Shown here piece after piece: positions 42,701-51,233 of a stretch of 63,730 nucleotides of DNA. Positions within the stretch are counted from its first letter, which is position 1. Every line of letters begins with the position of its first letter. The DNA comes from CBDUEV01 sp965366365 (lineage in GTDB: Bacteria; Actinomycetota; Acidimicrobiia; Spongiisociales; JAENVV01), in contig CBDUEV010000010.1 of NCBI GenBank assembly GCA_965366365.1, positions 1 to 63,730 of the forward strand, in the 5' to 3' direction. Made by a program: the position numbers and the translations under genes. The notes beneath the pieces are model-generated. The model searched no databases. It had not been told where the DNA came from and worked only from the letters and a program-made list of their open reading frames with translations.

Positions 42701-43299
42701 AGGGCTGCCCTCCCGGTGGCCAGCTCGGGGATGACCTCGACGGCGGTGAGGCGGAGCTGCCGTTCTGCACGAACGAGGCGTGCGGCCACGGTATTGCGGA
42801 CCGCCCGACCATCGGCCGTCTCGAGATCGAGGCCTCCGAGGCACTCTAGGGAAGGGTCGACGGCGGATTGCATCGAGTTCTCCGCCACGATCCGTTGCAT
42901 GGCGGGACCATCGGTGGCTCGCACCCGGATCGTCAGGCCCTCGTCGTGGAGAACGGCGGTGGCCTCAGCAAGGAGCCGGCGCAGAATGTCCGGGTACTCG
43001 TCCCCGGCCGCCACCTCCTCGAGGCGGCGATGAAGGCGAACGAGAGCCTCCTGAAACATCTCCTCTCTGGCTTCAGCCAGCAGACGATCGGCTTCGAGGT
43101 GAGCTCGATTGACGATCCGGGCTCTGGCCCGTTCGGCGGCGGCGTCGCGACCGACCTCGCGTTCCCGGCGTTCGAGATCGGCCCGTATGCGAGCCTCGTC
43201 GAGGAGTTCGGCGACCTGGCGTTCGGCGCCGGCGCGGATCTCCGCCACCTGCGTGGCAGCCTCAGCCGCAATGGCGCTGACGATGGCTTCGAGTCCCAT
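42697..43299 (-). CDS. atpE: V/A-type ATP synthase subunit E
   Basis: 200-residue peripheral-stalk subunit. A long charged N-terminal coiled coil (about 1-90) has AEIRAGAERQVAELLDEARI and RARARIVNRAHLEADRLLA. A C-terminal globular half binds the head. It pairs with the G-type subunit encoded at the operon front. ATG overlaps the proteolipid stop (TGATG). Confidence 0.85.
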   Translation of the reverse strand: MGLEAIVSAIAAEAATQVAEIRAGAERQVAELLDEARIRADLERREREVGRDAAAERARARIVNRAHLEADRLLAEAREEMFQEALVRLHRRLEEVAAGDEYPDILRRLLAEATAVLHDEGLTIRVRATDGPAMQRIVAENSMQSAVDPSLECLGGLDLETADGRAVRNTVAARLVRAERQLRLTAVEVIPELATGRAAL

Positions 43300-43520
43300 C
43301 AGCCGCCGAGAAGGAGGATGATCATGGCCGCAACCGCGAAGCCGAGGATCACGAGTGTCTCAGGCAGGGCGATGAGGAGAATGACCCGACCGGTCAGTTC
43401 GGGCTTCTCGGCGAGGGCGCCGATACCGGCGGCTCCGATGCGCGCCTGGGCGTAGCCGGTGGCGAGGGCAGCCAACCCGATCGCCAGACCTGCTCCGATG
43501 GCGAGGAGTCCTACTTCCAT
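43299..43520 (-). CDS. atpK: V/A-type ATP synthase proteolipid subunit K
   Basis: 73-residue rotor-ring protein: one two-helix hairpin, not the fused four-helix kind. Helix 1 (IGAGLAIGLAALATGYAQARIG) and helix 2 hold the loop ALAEKPELTG. The ion-carrying carboxylate is Glu54 in ALPETLVILGF. Gln25 of helix 1 faces it in some Na-type rings, but ion choice (H or Na) cannot be decided by eye. ATG 43520 is close to the I subunit stop (43523). Confidence 0.92.
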   Translation of the reverse strand: MEVGLLAIGAGLAIGLAALATGYAQARIGAAGIGALAEKPELTGRVILLIALPETLVILGFAVAAMIILLLGG

Positions 43521-43522
43521 GA

Positions 43523-45400
43523 CTATTCCTTTCTTTCGAGCATGCCGAAGGGACTGAAGACGGCTCCGCCGCCCTCATAGAACTTGCCGAAGAACTCGAC
43601 ATAGTGGAGACGCAGCGCCTGGATCGTCGGGCTGAACACGCCCAGGGCGAGGTTGAGCGTATGGAACAGAGCCGCCACGATGATGCCGAACCACACCGGT
43701 CCGAGCGTTCCGAGTTCGTTGGCCACTCTGGCTAGGTAGACCGAGGCGATGCCGATGGCGGCGAGGCGGAGGTAGGAGAGCACGTTTCCCACGATGCCGA
43801 TGAGTTCGAGCGGTCCGGTGATCAAGCCGGTGGGCCCTTCCATGGCAATCATGAGGACGGTCCCCACCACCACGATGGCGACCGCGGGTGTCATGAGGCC
43901 GTCCGACAGTTGTCCCACCGCCACGCCAACGATGAGCATGAGACCCATCAGCGCCAGGAGGGTACCCACGGAGGTGGAGAGCCCCTTCCGGTCGTGGCGC
44001 CGCTGTGCCGTCCATATACCCAGCAGCAGACCGAGGATGATGTGGGCCGCCCCAATCGCCAGCGAGAAGACGAGCAGCGGCTCGAGGGCTTCTTCTCGGT
44101 TGATCCAGAGGGGCTCCAGTCCGAACAGGGTGTGGCCCAGGTCACCCAGGAACTCCCCGTAGACGATTCCCCACGCGATGGTCCAGATGGAGCCGAAGAC
44201 GAAGATCTTGGAGAGTTCCGCCACGCTCGGGGCGGAGACCCGGAGCCGGCGCCGAACCAGCAGGGTGATGACGAGAAGCAGGGCGCCGTAGGCGATGTCG
44301 CCCAGCATCATCCCGAAGAACAGCGGCAGGAAGATCATCATCAGCGTGGTGGGATCCAGGCTGCCGTAGCGAGGGGTGGCCAGGAGGCTGACCAGTGTCT
44401 CGAAGGGGCGGGCGGAGGCCCGGTTGGCCATCAGAACAGGTGGTTCGTCGTCCTCGGTGATGGGAGCGAGTTCCACGATGACCTCCCCGGCGCCAACCGC
44501 CGCGAGGCTGCGACGCACGTCCTCCAAACGGGGGGCGGGCACCCAGCCGGACAGTACAAACGTATGCGGTGTCGCCCCGAGGTGCCGGATGGCGGTCAGT
44601 TGGTCGAGTTGGCGACCCAGCTCCCGGCGGGCTGGTTCCCATGTGTCATGTGCTCTGATGATGGCCGTGATCTTCTCTTGGATCGTGGCGATCTCCACCG
44701 GCAATTCGGCGAGGCGCCGCTCCATGAGCGTGATGGCATCCCGGAAGGAAACCGATTCGAATTCGTGAGGGAGCCGTACCCGGTTGACCTGTTGACGGCC
44801 GAGCAGCGCCTGAACCTCCCCCTTGGACTGTTTGGGTGTGACGACGACCGCCCCGACGGTGTCGGCGTCGACCTGGCCGGAGATGATCTCGAAGTTGCCC
44901 CCCAGAAGCTGGTCGAGGGCCTGGTTCAGCTCGCCGAGCACCGAAGCGTGGCGCGCATCGAGAACCACCGCGTCGGTGTCGTACCCTCCCAGCTCCGTGA
45001 GCTCTGGAACCAGGGGGAGCAGCCGCTTGAGGGATTGCAGATGGCGAGGCAGGGTTTCCAACTCGGCTGAACGGGCGTCGAGAGTGCGAGCCAAGTCTTC
45101 GATCTCTGGTCCCGCCACCTCGATCTCTGAGCGAAGGAGAGCGAGGTCGACGACGGCGTCGTTGGTTGGCGCAGGTTCGGTGCTGAGAGCCAGCAGGGCG
45201 TCCAGCCTGGCCCTGAGGAAGCGAAGCTCCTCAATGGAGTGAAGCTGCTGGTCGTCGGCTGCCATGGGAGGAAGCGTCACGGAGGCGTCCTGGGTGACGT
45301 CGATGAGTTGGATGGCCGCAAGCTGGTGAAGGGCGGCCATCGTCGATTCCAGCTTTCGCCGGTGCCCGATCACGTGGACTTTCGTCATGGGGACCAACAT
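43523..45400 (-). CDS. atpI: V/A-type ATP synthase subunit I (a)
   Basis: 625-residue stator of the ion channel. A soluble N-terminal half (about 1-330) has coiled-coil parts (EIAGPEIEDLARTLDARS-like). The C-terminal half has seven to eight membrane helices beginning PRYGSLDPTTLMMIFLPLFF-MMLGDIAYG. The key Arg is likely in GNVLSYLRLAAIGIAS, with FHTLNLALGVFSPTIQALRL after it, typical of this subunit. ATG 45400 follows the G-subunit stop by two bases. Confidence 0.92.
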   Translation of the reverse strand: MLVPMTKVHVIGHRRKLESTMAALHQLAAIQLIDVTQDASVTLPPMAADDQQLHSIEELRFLRARLDALLALSTEPAPTNDAVVDLALLRSEIEVAGPEIEDLARTLDARSAELETLPRHLQSLKRLLPLVPELTELGGYDTDAVVLDARHASVLGELNQALDQLLGGNFEIISGQVDADTVGAVVVTPKQSKGEVQALLGRQQVNRVRLPHEFESVSFRDAITLMERRLAELPVEIATIQEKITAIIRAHDTWEPARRELGRQLDQLTAIRHLGATPHTFVLSGWVPAPRLEDVRRSLAAVGAGEVIVELAPITEDDEPPVLMANRASARPFETLVSLLATPRYGSLDPTTLMMIFLPLFFGMMLGDIAYGALLLVITLLVRRRLRVSAPSVAELSKIFVFGSIWTIAWGIVYGEFLGDLGHTLFGLEPLWINREEALEPLLVFSLAIGAAHIILGLLLGIWTAQRRHDRKGLSTSVGTLLALMGLMLIVGVAVGQLSDGLMTPAVAIVVVGTVLMIAMEGPTGLITGPLELIGIVGNVLSYLRLAAIGIASVYLARVANELGTLGPVWFGIIVAALFHTLNLALGVFSPTIQALRLHYVEFFGKFYEGGGAVFSPFGMLERKE

Positions 45401-45402
45401 CG

Positions 45403-45729
45403 CTATTCCGGTTCCGGCAGTACGACTGCCAGCAGTTGCTCCACCAAGGTGTCGAGCTGTGGTTCGACCTGTCCTCGGAGGTGGGTGATCCGGCCACCGA
45501 CGGCTTCGAGAATCTCCGTGGCGCGGGCGTCAGCCTTCGCCACGACCGCCGCGAATCGTTCGTCGGCCGCGTCGTCGCCGCGGGTCCGCCCCTCTTCGAC
45601 GATTCGGGCCGCCTCGACACGCGCGCCGGCCATCGCCTCTGTTGCCTGTTCGGACGCGTCGGCCAGAGATCGAGCGGCTGCCAGCTCCGCACTGCGTATC
45701 TCTGCGAGGGGGGATTGCGGAGAGGTCAC
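45403..45729 (-). CDS. atpH: V/A-type ATP synthase subunit G/H
   Basis: 108-residue coiled-coil peripheral-stalk subunit, helical over nearly its length (AEIRSAELAAARSLADASEQ; ADERFAAVVAKADARATEIL). It pairs with subunit E to brace the head. Family assignment rests on length, composition and position before subunit I, where the G/H gene usually is. The start overlaps the subunit D stop (45726-45729). Confidence 0.75.
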   Translation of the reverse strand: MTSPQSPLAEIRSAELAAARSLADASEQATEAMAGARVEAARIVEEGRTRGDDAADERFAAVVAKADARATEILEAVGGRITHLRGQVEPQLDTLVEQLLAVVLPEPE

Positions 45730-46376
45730 GATATTCCCGCCGTGGGGGAGAGCCGTCGCTGTCGCTGCGCCTTGGCTCGCTTGAGCCGGAACCGGTCTTG
45801 GCGCTCTCTCTCGTCGAGGATCGACTGAATCAGGCCGGTTTCGCGTTGAAGTTGAGGGATGACGATATTCTCCAGGGCGTTGACGCGCCGGGTCGTCGTG
45901 GCGATTTCGTCCACGAGCCGGCGCAGTCTGAGTTCCCGGCCCGCCAGTTCGAGGGCGAGTTCGAGCTCCGTCTCGAACATGTCGGCAGCTCGATCGATCC
46001 GGCTGCTCGTGCCGGTCAGTCCATATCCGCGGTTGAGGATCGACCGGCGGACCGGTTCGTACTCGATGTCGGCGATTCGCACGCCCATGATGTACACCGG
46101 CCGAGCGTCGAGCGGAATGCCGGTGGCGCCTACGCCGGCGGCCGAGCGGACCGCGTCGGGGCCGTCGAAGGCTTCAGCCAGAGCCAGGGCCCGGCGAGCC
46201 GCCCCAGCTGCGCGTTCGAGGGCGCCTTCGCCAGAAAGAACCAGGTCGGCGACCTTGCGAAACTCCTTCATGAGCTGATCGCGCTTGTCTTCGAGGAGAT
46301 TGCGACCGCGTCGGGCGAGTTCGAGCTGGCTCTTGCGAGCCAGCAGCTCGGACCGGGTTGCCGTCACCTGTTCCAC
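45726..46376 (-). CDS. atpD: V/A-type ATP synthase subunit D
   Basis: 216-residue central-shaft subunit. It opens VTATRSELLARKSQLELARR and LLEDKRDQLMKEF, and ends with VNALENIVIPQLQRETGLIQ and DERERQDRFRLKRAKAQR, all diagnostic of subunit D. The GTG at 46376 has GGAGGC a few bases upstream. Unusually it is the first gene of the operon: in Thermus and most archaea D is last, after B. Confidence 0.93.
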   Translation of the reverse strand: MEQVTATRSELLARKSQLELARRGRNLLEDKRDQLMKEFRKVADLVLSGEGALERAAGAARRALALAEAFDGPDAVRSAAGVGATGIPLDARPVYIMGVRIADIEYEPVRRSILNRGYGLTGTSSRIDRAADMFETELELALELAGRELRLRRLVDEIATTTRRVNALENIVIPQLQRETGLIQSILDERERQDRFRLKRAKAQRQRRLSPTAGIS

Positions 46377-46562
46377 GACGCCTCCGTCACGTCCCAGTAT
46401 GGGGGTCGGCGAGGCGAGCCGGATCGGCCGGAGGTCCCAACTTCGCCAATCATGGCCAACCGGCCCTACTTGGGCCGAGCCGCCGGTTCGGAAGCGCTCG
46501 GCAGGCCCGGGACGGTCCGTGGCCGGACCCCACCGCTAGGCGGTCCACCTCGATGGCTCCCC

Positions 46563-46568
46563 TAGCAT
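46563..46568 (+). promoter_or_regulatory. -10-like element, leaderless psd
   Basis: TAGCAT lies exactly 7 bases before ATG 46576, with no ribosome-binding site. This suits a leaderless message for psd. An in-frame ATG at 46567 overlaps the -10 itself and so is unlikely to be used. Confidence 0.5.
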
Positions 46569-46575
46569 GCGGCGC

Positions 46576-47262
46576 ATGCGACGACTTCTGCCGGCGATTG
46601 CGATTCCGACCGGTGCATTGCTGCTGCTGGTTCGCGCCTACGAGCGGTGGTGGTTCCCGAGGGACCCGGACCGGCAGATCGATTCGACGGCGGGAGTTGT
46701 GGCCCCGGCAGACGGGCGTATCGTCTATGTGGAGGCCGTAGAGGAGGGCGTTGTCCCGATCGCCGTGAAAGAGCGACGGGAGATATCGCTCAACGAGATC
46801 GTCAAGGGCGAGGAACGCCCGCCGGGCGGAGTGCTCATTGGCATCTTCATGTCGCCCTTCGACGTGCATTACCAGCGGAGTCCGATTGCAGGTGTCGTCA
46901 GCGAGGTGTCGTACCATCCGGCGCCGTTCAACCATGTGATGGGGAGCATGTTCCTGCGGAACCTCGTCGGCATGGAGCCGCTCTACGCCAAGTCACCTCA
47001 CATCTACGAGAACGAGCGGAATGTGGTCCGCATCGACGGCGAGCGTCTGACCGCCTTCGTCGTGCAGATCGCCGACCAGCAGGTGAACAAGATCGACTGC
47101 TATGTCGCTCCGGGCGACCGGGTCGATATAGGTGAGCGGATCGGCATGATCCGGCGCGGGAGCCAAGTCGACCTGTTCCTCGTCGGTGTCACGGTCGAGG
47201 ACCTGGTGGGTGTCGAGGTGGGCGCCAAGGTGGCCGCAGGTACCAGCGTGCTGGTCGGGTGA
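46576..47262 (+). CDS. psd: phosphatidylserine decarboxylase-related protein, archaeal type
   Basis: About 228 residues, shorter than classical Psd and like the short archaeal/actinobacterial form. It makes phosphatidylethanolamine from phosphatidylserine using a self-generated pyruvoyl group. A membrane-near N-terminus (IAIPTGALLLLVRAYERWWF) is followed by GVVAPADGRI, FMSPFDVHYQRSPIAG and NHVMGSMF. The cleavage motif is the GS of RRGSQVDLFL (about 200-205), where Ser becomes pyruvoyl. ATG 46576 is preferred for the leaderless reason; ATG 46567 would add three residues. Confidence 0.85.
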   Translation: MRRLLPAIAIPTGALLLLVRAYERWWFPRDPDRQIDSTAGVVAPADGRIVYVEAVEEGVVPIAVKERREISLNEIVKGEERPPGGVLIGIFMSPFDVHYQRSPIAGVVSEVSYHPAPFNHVMGSMFLRNLVGMEPLYAKSPHIYENERNVVRIDGERLTAFVVQIADQQVNKIDCYVAPGDRVDIGERIGMIRRGSQVDLFLVGVTVEDLVGVEVGAKVAAGTSVLVG

Positions 47263-47290
47263 GGCCGTCGAGATTCGGTAGGGTCCGGTC

Positions 47291-48424
47291 TCAGGTGAGT
47301 TCGGCGGGCAGTCGTGATCGCCTGGACTCGACGACGGTCGCGGCGCTGGCGCCGGCGAAGCGGCCGCCGAAATACGTACGGAATCCCCATGCTGAGATCC
47401 GATCGCCGAACAGGCGGTACTGGGCCGCCCCGCGGTAGAGCTGGAGAAGGTAGACGGGCGAGCGATCGGACTTGGACGTGTACCGGTCTTTGGCGGCGTT
47501 CCAGATACCGCCATACCCAACGGCAGCGAGCCCGTGTTCGGTGGCGAAGGCCACTGATTCGGCGATGATCGCCTCGTAGGCGTGATGGTTGTTCCGGGAT
47601 CGATCGAACCCGCCCTCAGAGAGCTCGAGGCGATCTCGATGGCGCACGAACGACTGGAGACCGGTGAGACGACCCCCGTCCGAGGTGTAGATGTGCACGG
47701 CGTCGGCGCAGTTGCGGAAGAAGGAACCACACGCCCGATAGGCGTACTCACGGAACTGCCACCGTCCCACTCCGCCGTGGTGGCGGTAGGTCGAGTACAC
47801 GAGATCCGAGAAACGACGGGCGAGTTCGGCGTCCACCGGACCCTCGACCGCATGGACCTCTCTGCCGTCCTTGGCGTGGTCCCGCACGTGGCGGCGCAGG
47901 CGTTTGTGCCCGGCCAGGAACTCATCTCCGCTGTTCAATTGGCGGGTGTCGATCTCGCCGATCTCGTAGTCGGTGCGGAGGAGTCGGTGCCGGACGAATG
48001 GCAGGGCGGCCCGAATGTCGGCGTCGATGCGACCGAAGAAGACGCCGTAGTACATCGATCGGGCGGCGATGGCGCGGAGCAGGGCGCCGGCGACGGCGGG
48101 CCGATCCACGCCGCTTGCGTAGTAGATCGACGTGTCCCAGCCGACATGGTTGCCTTCTCCGAGGATTTGTTTGATCGAGACGAATGGCCGGACGCTCATC
48201 AAGCTGGTCACTCCGAGGAGATGGCCGTCTCCGTCGACGGCGCGCAGAAGCTGGAAGAAGCGTCCGTTGGGAGGAATCACGTCGAGCATCGACGGAGCGA
48301 TTCCCCGACGCTCGAGATCGGCGAGGAGGATCGCCCGTTCCCTGTCATGCAGCGGTCGTCGTGAGACCTCGACGGCGATGCCTCGTCCGGTGTCCTTGGG
48401 CGGGCGCGCGGATTGATGGACCAT
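47291..48424 (-). CDS. FemAB/GNAT-like acyltransferase, unknown substrate
   Basis: 377-residue soluble protein with the layout of two-domain GNAT/FemAB-like enzymes. The first half has GHLLGVTSLMSVRPFVSIKQ and a later RRHVRDHAKDGREVHAVEG. The second half holds LVYSTYRHHGGVGRWQFREYAYRA, SDGGRLTGLQSFVRHRDRLELSEGGF and NNHHAYEAIIAESVAFATEHG, a pattern like BioF2/FemAB transferases. FemAB proteins add amino acids to wall peptides, but here only the fold-level likeness is seen. ATG 48424 lies 6 bases after a TAGATT -10, so it is probably leaderless. Confidence 0.55.
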   Translation of the reverse strand: MVHQSARPPKDTGRGIAVEVSRRPLHDRERAILLADLERRGIAPSMLDVIPPNGRFFQLLRAVDGDGHLLGVTSLMSVRPFVSIKQILGEGNHVGWDTSIYYASGVDRPAVAGALLRAIAARSMYYGVFFGRIDADIRAALPFVRHRLLRTDYEIGEIDTRQLNSGDEFLAGHKRLRRHVRDHAKDGREVHAVEGPVDAELARRFSDLVYSTYRHHGGVGRWQFREYAYRACGSFFRNCADAVHIYTSDGGRLTGLQSFVRHRDRLELSEGGFDRSRNNHHAYEAIIAESVAFATEHGLAAVGYGGIWNAAKDRYTSKSDRSPVYLLQLYRGAAQYRLFGDRISAWGFRTYFGGRFAGASAATVVESRRSRLPAELT

Positions 48425-48430
48425 GACCCC

Positions 48431-48436
48431 AATCTA
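48431..48436 (-). promoter_or_regulatory. -10-like element, leaderless gene at 48424
   Basis: TAGATT on the minus strand, separated by 6 bases from ATG 48424. No ribosome-binding site between. Confidence 0.5.
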
Positions 48437-48597
48437 GGGGGCCGCGCCGGAGCGGCCCGCTCACCGGGATGGCGTTGCGCATAGGAGGGCGGACGACGCC
48501 GGCAGGAGTCCCTGGGTGTGCCGTCGGCGACCATCCGATCGCCAAAGCGGAGGGGCCGCCCATCGGCGGCCCCTCGGCTGACCCTCGATCGTTACCG

Positions 48598-49548
48598 TCA
48601 GCGAGCTTCGAGCGCTTCGATCAGCTTGGGAAGGACCTGGTGGAGATCGCCGACGACTCCCAGATCCGCCACCCCGAAAATGGGGGCGTCCTCGTCCTTG
48701 TTGATGGCGATGATCACCTTCGAGTCTTTCATTCCGACCAGGTGCTGCATGGCGCCGGACACGCCGGCGGCGAGATACACGTCGGGCTTGACGGTCTTGC
48801 CGGTCTGACCGACTTGCTTGGCGAACGGGACCCATCCGGCATCGACGATGGCACGCGTGGCGCCGGTGGCGGCGCCGAGGGGCTTGGCCACCTTCTCGAT
48901 CATGTCGAAGGCTTCGGCGGAACCGAGTCCGCGTCCGCCGGCCACGATCACCGCGGCGTCCTCGATCTTCGGCCCAGCCGATTCCTCGGTGAAGGAGCCA
49001 GTCGTCCGTGCCTCACCTTCGTGGCCCACCGTGGCCAGGGGAACGGAGATCACCGTGGGAGTTCCGTCGCTGCCCGGTTCGGCCGCGAACGATTTCGGTC
49101 GGGCGATCACCAGGTGAGGTGGCTCTGCCGCGAACACGGTTTCCACGAGAGTGGTTCCTCCGAAGATCTCGTTGACCACACTCACGGTCCCCGCCTCTAT
49201 CGAGAAGTCCACCGCGTTCGAGATGATCGGTCTATCGAGGATGACACTGAGCGCTCCCGCCACGTCGCGGTCGGTGTAGGTCAGGCCGAAGAGCACCACG
49301 TCGGGTGAATGCTCGGCGATCAGGCCCTGCAGCGTTGCTGCGACGGCGGCGGTGTCGAGGCTTCCGTCCGACGGTGCCACGTGATAGACAGTGCCGGCTC
49401 CGAAGGATCCGAGCGTGGCGAAGGCGGCATCCGAGCCTGCGCCGTAGTACACGACCGACGCCTCTCCGAGACTGCGCGCCTTGGTCAACAACTCGAGTCC
49501 GACGGTGGCCGGGACACCCTGTGCTTCTTCGATGAATACCCACGCCAT
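48598..49548 (-). CDS. etfA: electron transfer flavoprotein subunit alpha
   Basis: 316-residue ETF alpha, which carries FAD and passes electrons from acyl-CoA dehydrogenases toward the quinone pool. The C-terminal FAD domain reads VAGGRGLGSAEAFDMIEK, VDAGWVPFAKQVGQTGKTV, LYLACGISGA-like YLAAGVSGAMQH, and INKDEDAPIFGVADLGVVGD. The N-terminal domain is more variable. ATG 49548 has AGGTGA 7 bases upstream; a TTG 6 bases earlier is too close to it. Follows etfB. Confidence 0.94.
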   Translation of the reverse strand: MAWVFIEEAQGVPATVGLELLTKARSLGEASVVYYGAGSDAAFATLGSFGAGTVYHVAPSDGSLDTAAVAATLQGLIAEHSPDVVLFGLTYTDRDVAGALSVILDRPIISNAVDFSIEAGTVSVVNEIFGGTTLVETVFAAEPPHLVIARPKSFAAEPGSDGTPTVISVPLATVGHEGEARTTGSFTEESAGPKIEDAAVIVAGGRGLGSAEAFDMIEKVAKPLGAATGATRAIVDAGWVPFAKQVGQTGKTVKPDVYLAAGVSGAMQHLVGMKDSKVIIAINKDEDAPIFGVADLGVVGDLHQVLPKLIEALEAR

Positions 49549-49550
49549 GA

Positions 49551-50309
49551 TCAAATCACCTTCGCTTGTTCGAGAAGCGCCACGATCTTGAGGTGGGCTT
49601 CGCCTTCATCGATGATCTTCTCGCCGGCGCTTCGGGAGGGTGCCGGCCGAACGTCGGTCACCGACTGGCCGGCCACGGGCGTGACGCCCAACTCGTCGAC
49701 GGAGATCTGGTCGATGGGCTTCTTCTTGGCGTCCATGATCCCCTTGAAGGTGGGGTACCGCGGCTCCACGACGCCGGCCGTGACCGAGACGAGTGCCGGA
49801 GCGTCGGCCTCGACGCTGTCGTAGCCTGTCGCAGTCTGCCGATCGATCTTGACGACGGTGCCGTCCACCTCGATCTTCTTGGCGTACGTCAGGGCCGGAA
49901 CCTGCAGCAGAGCGGCAACCTGTTGAGGAACGACACCGCTGTATCCATCCGTTGACTCGGTTCCCGCGATCACCAGGTCGAAGCCTTCGCGGGCAATGGC
50001 GGCGGCCAGTACCTTGGCCGTGGTGAGCGAGTCGGCGCCCGCCAGGGCGGTGTCGTCCACGACCACAGCCTTGTCTGCTCCCATGGCGAGGGCCTGGCGA
50101 ATTCCGTTGAGGTTGCCCGCCGGGCCCATCGAGATGAGGGTGACGGTACCGTCCGTTTGTCCCGCGATCTGCAGGCCGACTTCGACGCCGTAGCGATCGG
50201 TATCGTCCAGGACCTGCTCGTTGGGACGACGGAGGTTGTGAGTCTCGGGGTCGAGCTCGTACGGATTCGCAGGATCCGGAATCTGCTTGACGCAGACAGC
50301 GATCTTCAT
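49551..50309 (-). CDS. etfB: electron transfer flavoprotein subunit beta
   Basis: 252-residue ETF beta. It begins KIAVCVKQIPDPA, then GVEVGLQIAGQTDGTVTLIS, and AGTESTDGYSGVVPQQVAAL (AMP-site region), with the signature VSVTAGVVEPRYPTFKGIMD. ATG has an agaaggag site 6 bases upstream. First of the etfBA pair; a TAACAT box at about 50346-50351 could be its -10. Confidence 0.94.
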   Translation of the reverse strand: MKIAVCVKQIPDPANPYELDPETHNLRRPNEQVLDDTDRYGVEVGLQIAGQTDGTVTLISMGPAGNLNGIRQALAMGADKAVVVDDTALAGADSLTTAKVLAAAIAREGFDLVIAGTESTDGYSGVVPQQVAALLQVPALTYAKKIEVDGTVVKIDRQTATGYDSVEADAPALVSVTAGVVEPRYPTFKGIMDAKKKPIDQISVDELGVTPVAGQSVTDVRPAPSRSAGEKIIDEGEAHLKIVALLEQAKVI

Positions 50310-50424
50310 GCGATGCTCCTTCTGGTGAGGTTGCCTCTGCTTCTGATGTTAACGACGGTTCACTGAAACTCGGAATCGACTCCTTGGAGGCTAGTGGCGT
50401 AGCTGAGGCGGTGGCCGCAGCCTC

Positions 50425-50430
50425 TACGCT
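50425..50430 (+). promoter_or_regulatory. -10-like element, leaderless gene at 50437
   Basis: TACGCT ends 6 bases before ATG 50437, without a ribosome-binding site. The leaderless geometry is the same as at other sites in the window. Confidence 0.5.
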
Positions 50431-50436
50431 CTGTTC

Positions 50437-51222
50437 ATGCAACCGACCAATCGCGAGAAGGCCGTCGAGTACCTGAGGGCGCTGACGAAGGTATCGGACC
50501 CGGCATATCGGCGACTGGTGGCGGATCAGGAGCGGGCGCTGGCGGCCCACGGAGAGCTGTTTCGGCTCGAGCGAGTGTCGGATCTCAACGCCGCCGAATT
50601 CAACGCCTTCCTTCGGTACGAGAACGACCGGCATTGGTGGGGCGCCGGGCATCACGCCATGAAACGGGATTCCCAGATGCCGTCCATCCGCCAGGCCCTC
50701 ACCGTCCTGTTGGACGAGTCGGCGCCGGTGGCGGACCGGCTCGATACGCTGGTCGGCGAGGACGGCCGGCACGCGCTGACGGCTCTCGATCAAGATGCGG
50801 TGACCCCCATCCTGGCCGCGGCCCATCCGACGGAATACGGGGTGTGGAACGCTCTGAGCAGGTCGGGTATGCACTATCTCGGGCTCTACCCGTCGCTGCG
50901 GGGAAGTGGGACCTTTGGCGCCCAGTACGGACTGGTGAATCGAGCACTGAGGACCGTCGCCCGCGAGGTCGGCGTGGATCTCGCCACCCTCGACGGTCTG
51001 TGGTGGCTCGACGAGACGAGGCGCAATGGTACAACGCACCAGGCGGCGCCACCCGATGAGGCTCGAACCAGGCGGTCGACACGGCGGAAATCGCCGTCAC
51101 GGCCTCGGCCTGCGCTCCGGATCTCAGACGCCACCTTTGTATGTGCCGCCTGCTTTGGGACCAAGGTGGAGCACCTTCGGGTTCCCGACACCGACATCTG
51201 CGTGGATTGCGTCGAGCGGTAG
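50437..51222 (+). CDS. unknown protein with C-terminal zinc ribbon
   Basis: 261-residue protein I cannot assign. Residues about 1-195 are helical with the aromatic motif RYENDRHWWGAGHHAM (about 60-75) and TEYGVWNALSRSGMHYLGLYP (about 130-150). The latter recalls N-terminal parts of some McrB-like or restriction-linked proteins, but the match is weak. A basic low-complexity linker (ARTRRSTRRKSPSRPRP) joins it to a zinc ribbon, CAACFGTKVEHLRVPDTDIC-x2-C. The basic linker and ribbon suggest nucleic-acid contact. Monocistronic and leaderless by promoter position. Confidence 0.65.
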   Translation: MQPTNREKAVEYLRALTKVSDPAYRRLVADQERALAAHGELFRLERVSDLNAAEFNAFLRYENDRHWWGAGHHAMKRDSQMPSIRQALTVLLDESAPVADRLDTLVGEDGRHALTALDQDAVTPILAAAHPTEYGVWNALSRSGMHYLGLYPSLRGSGTFGAQYGLVNRALRTVAREVGVDLATLDGLWWLDETRRNGTTHQAAPPDEARTRRSTRRKSPSRPRPALRISDATFVCAACFGTKVEHLRVPDTDICVDCVER

Positions 51223-51233
51223 CCCGATGGGAC

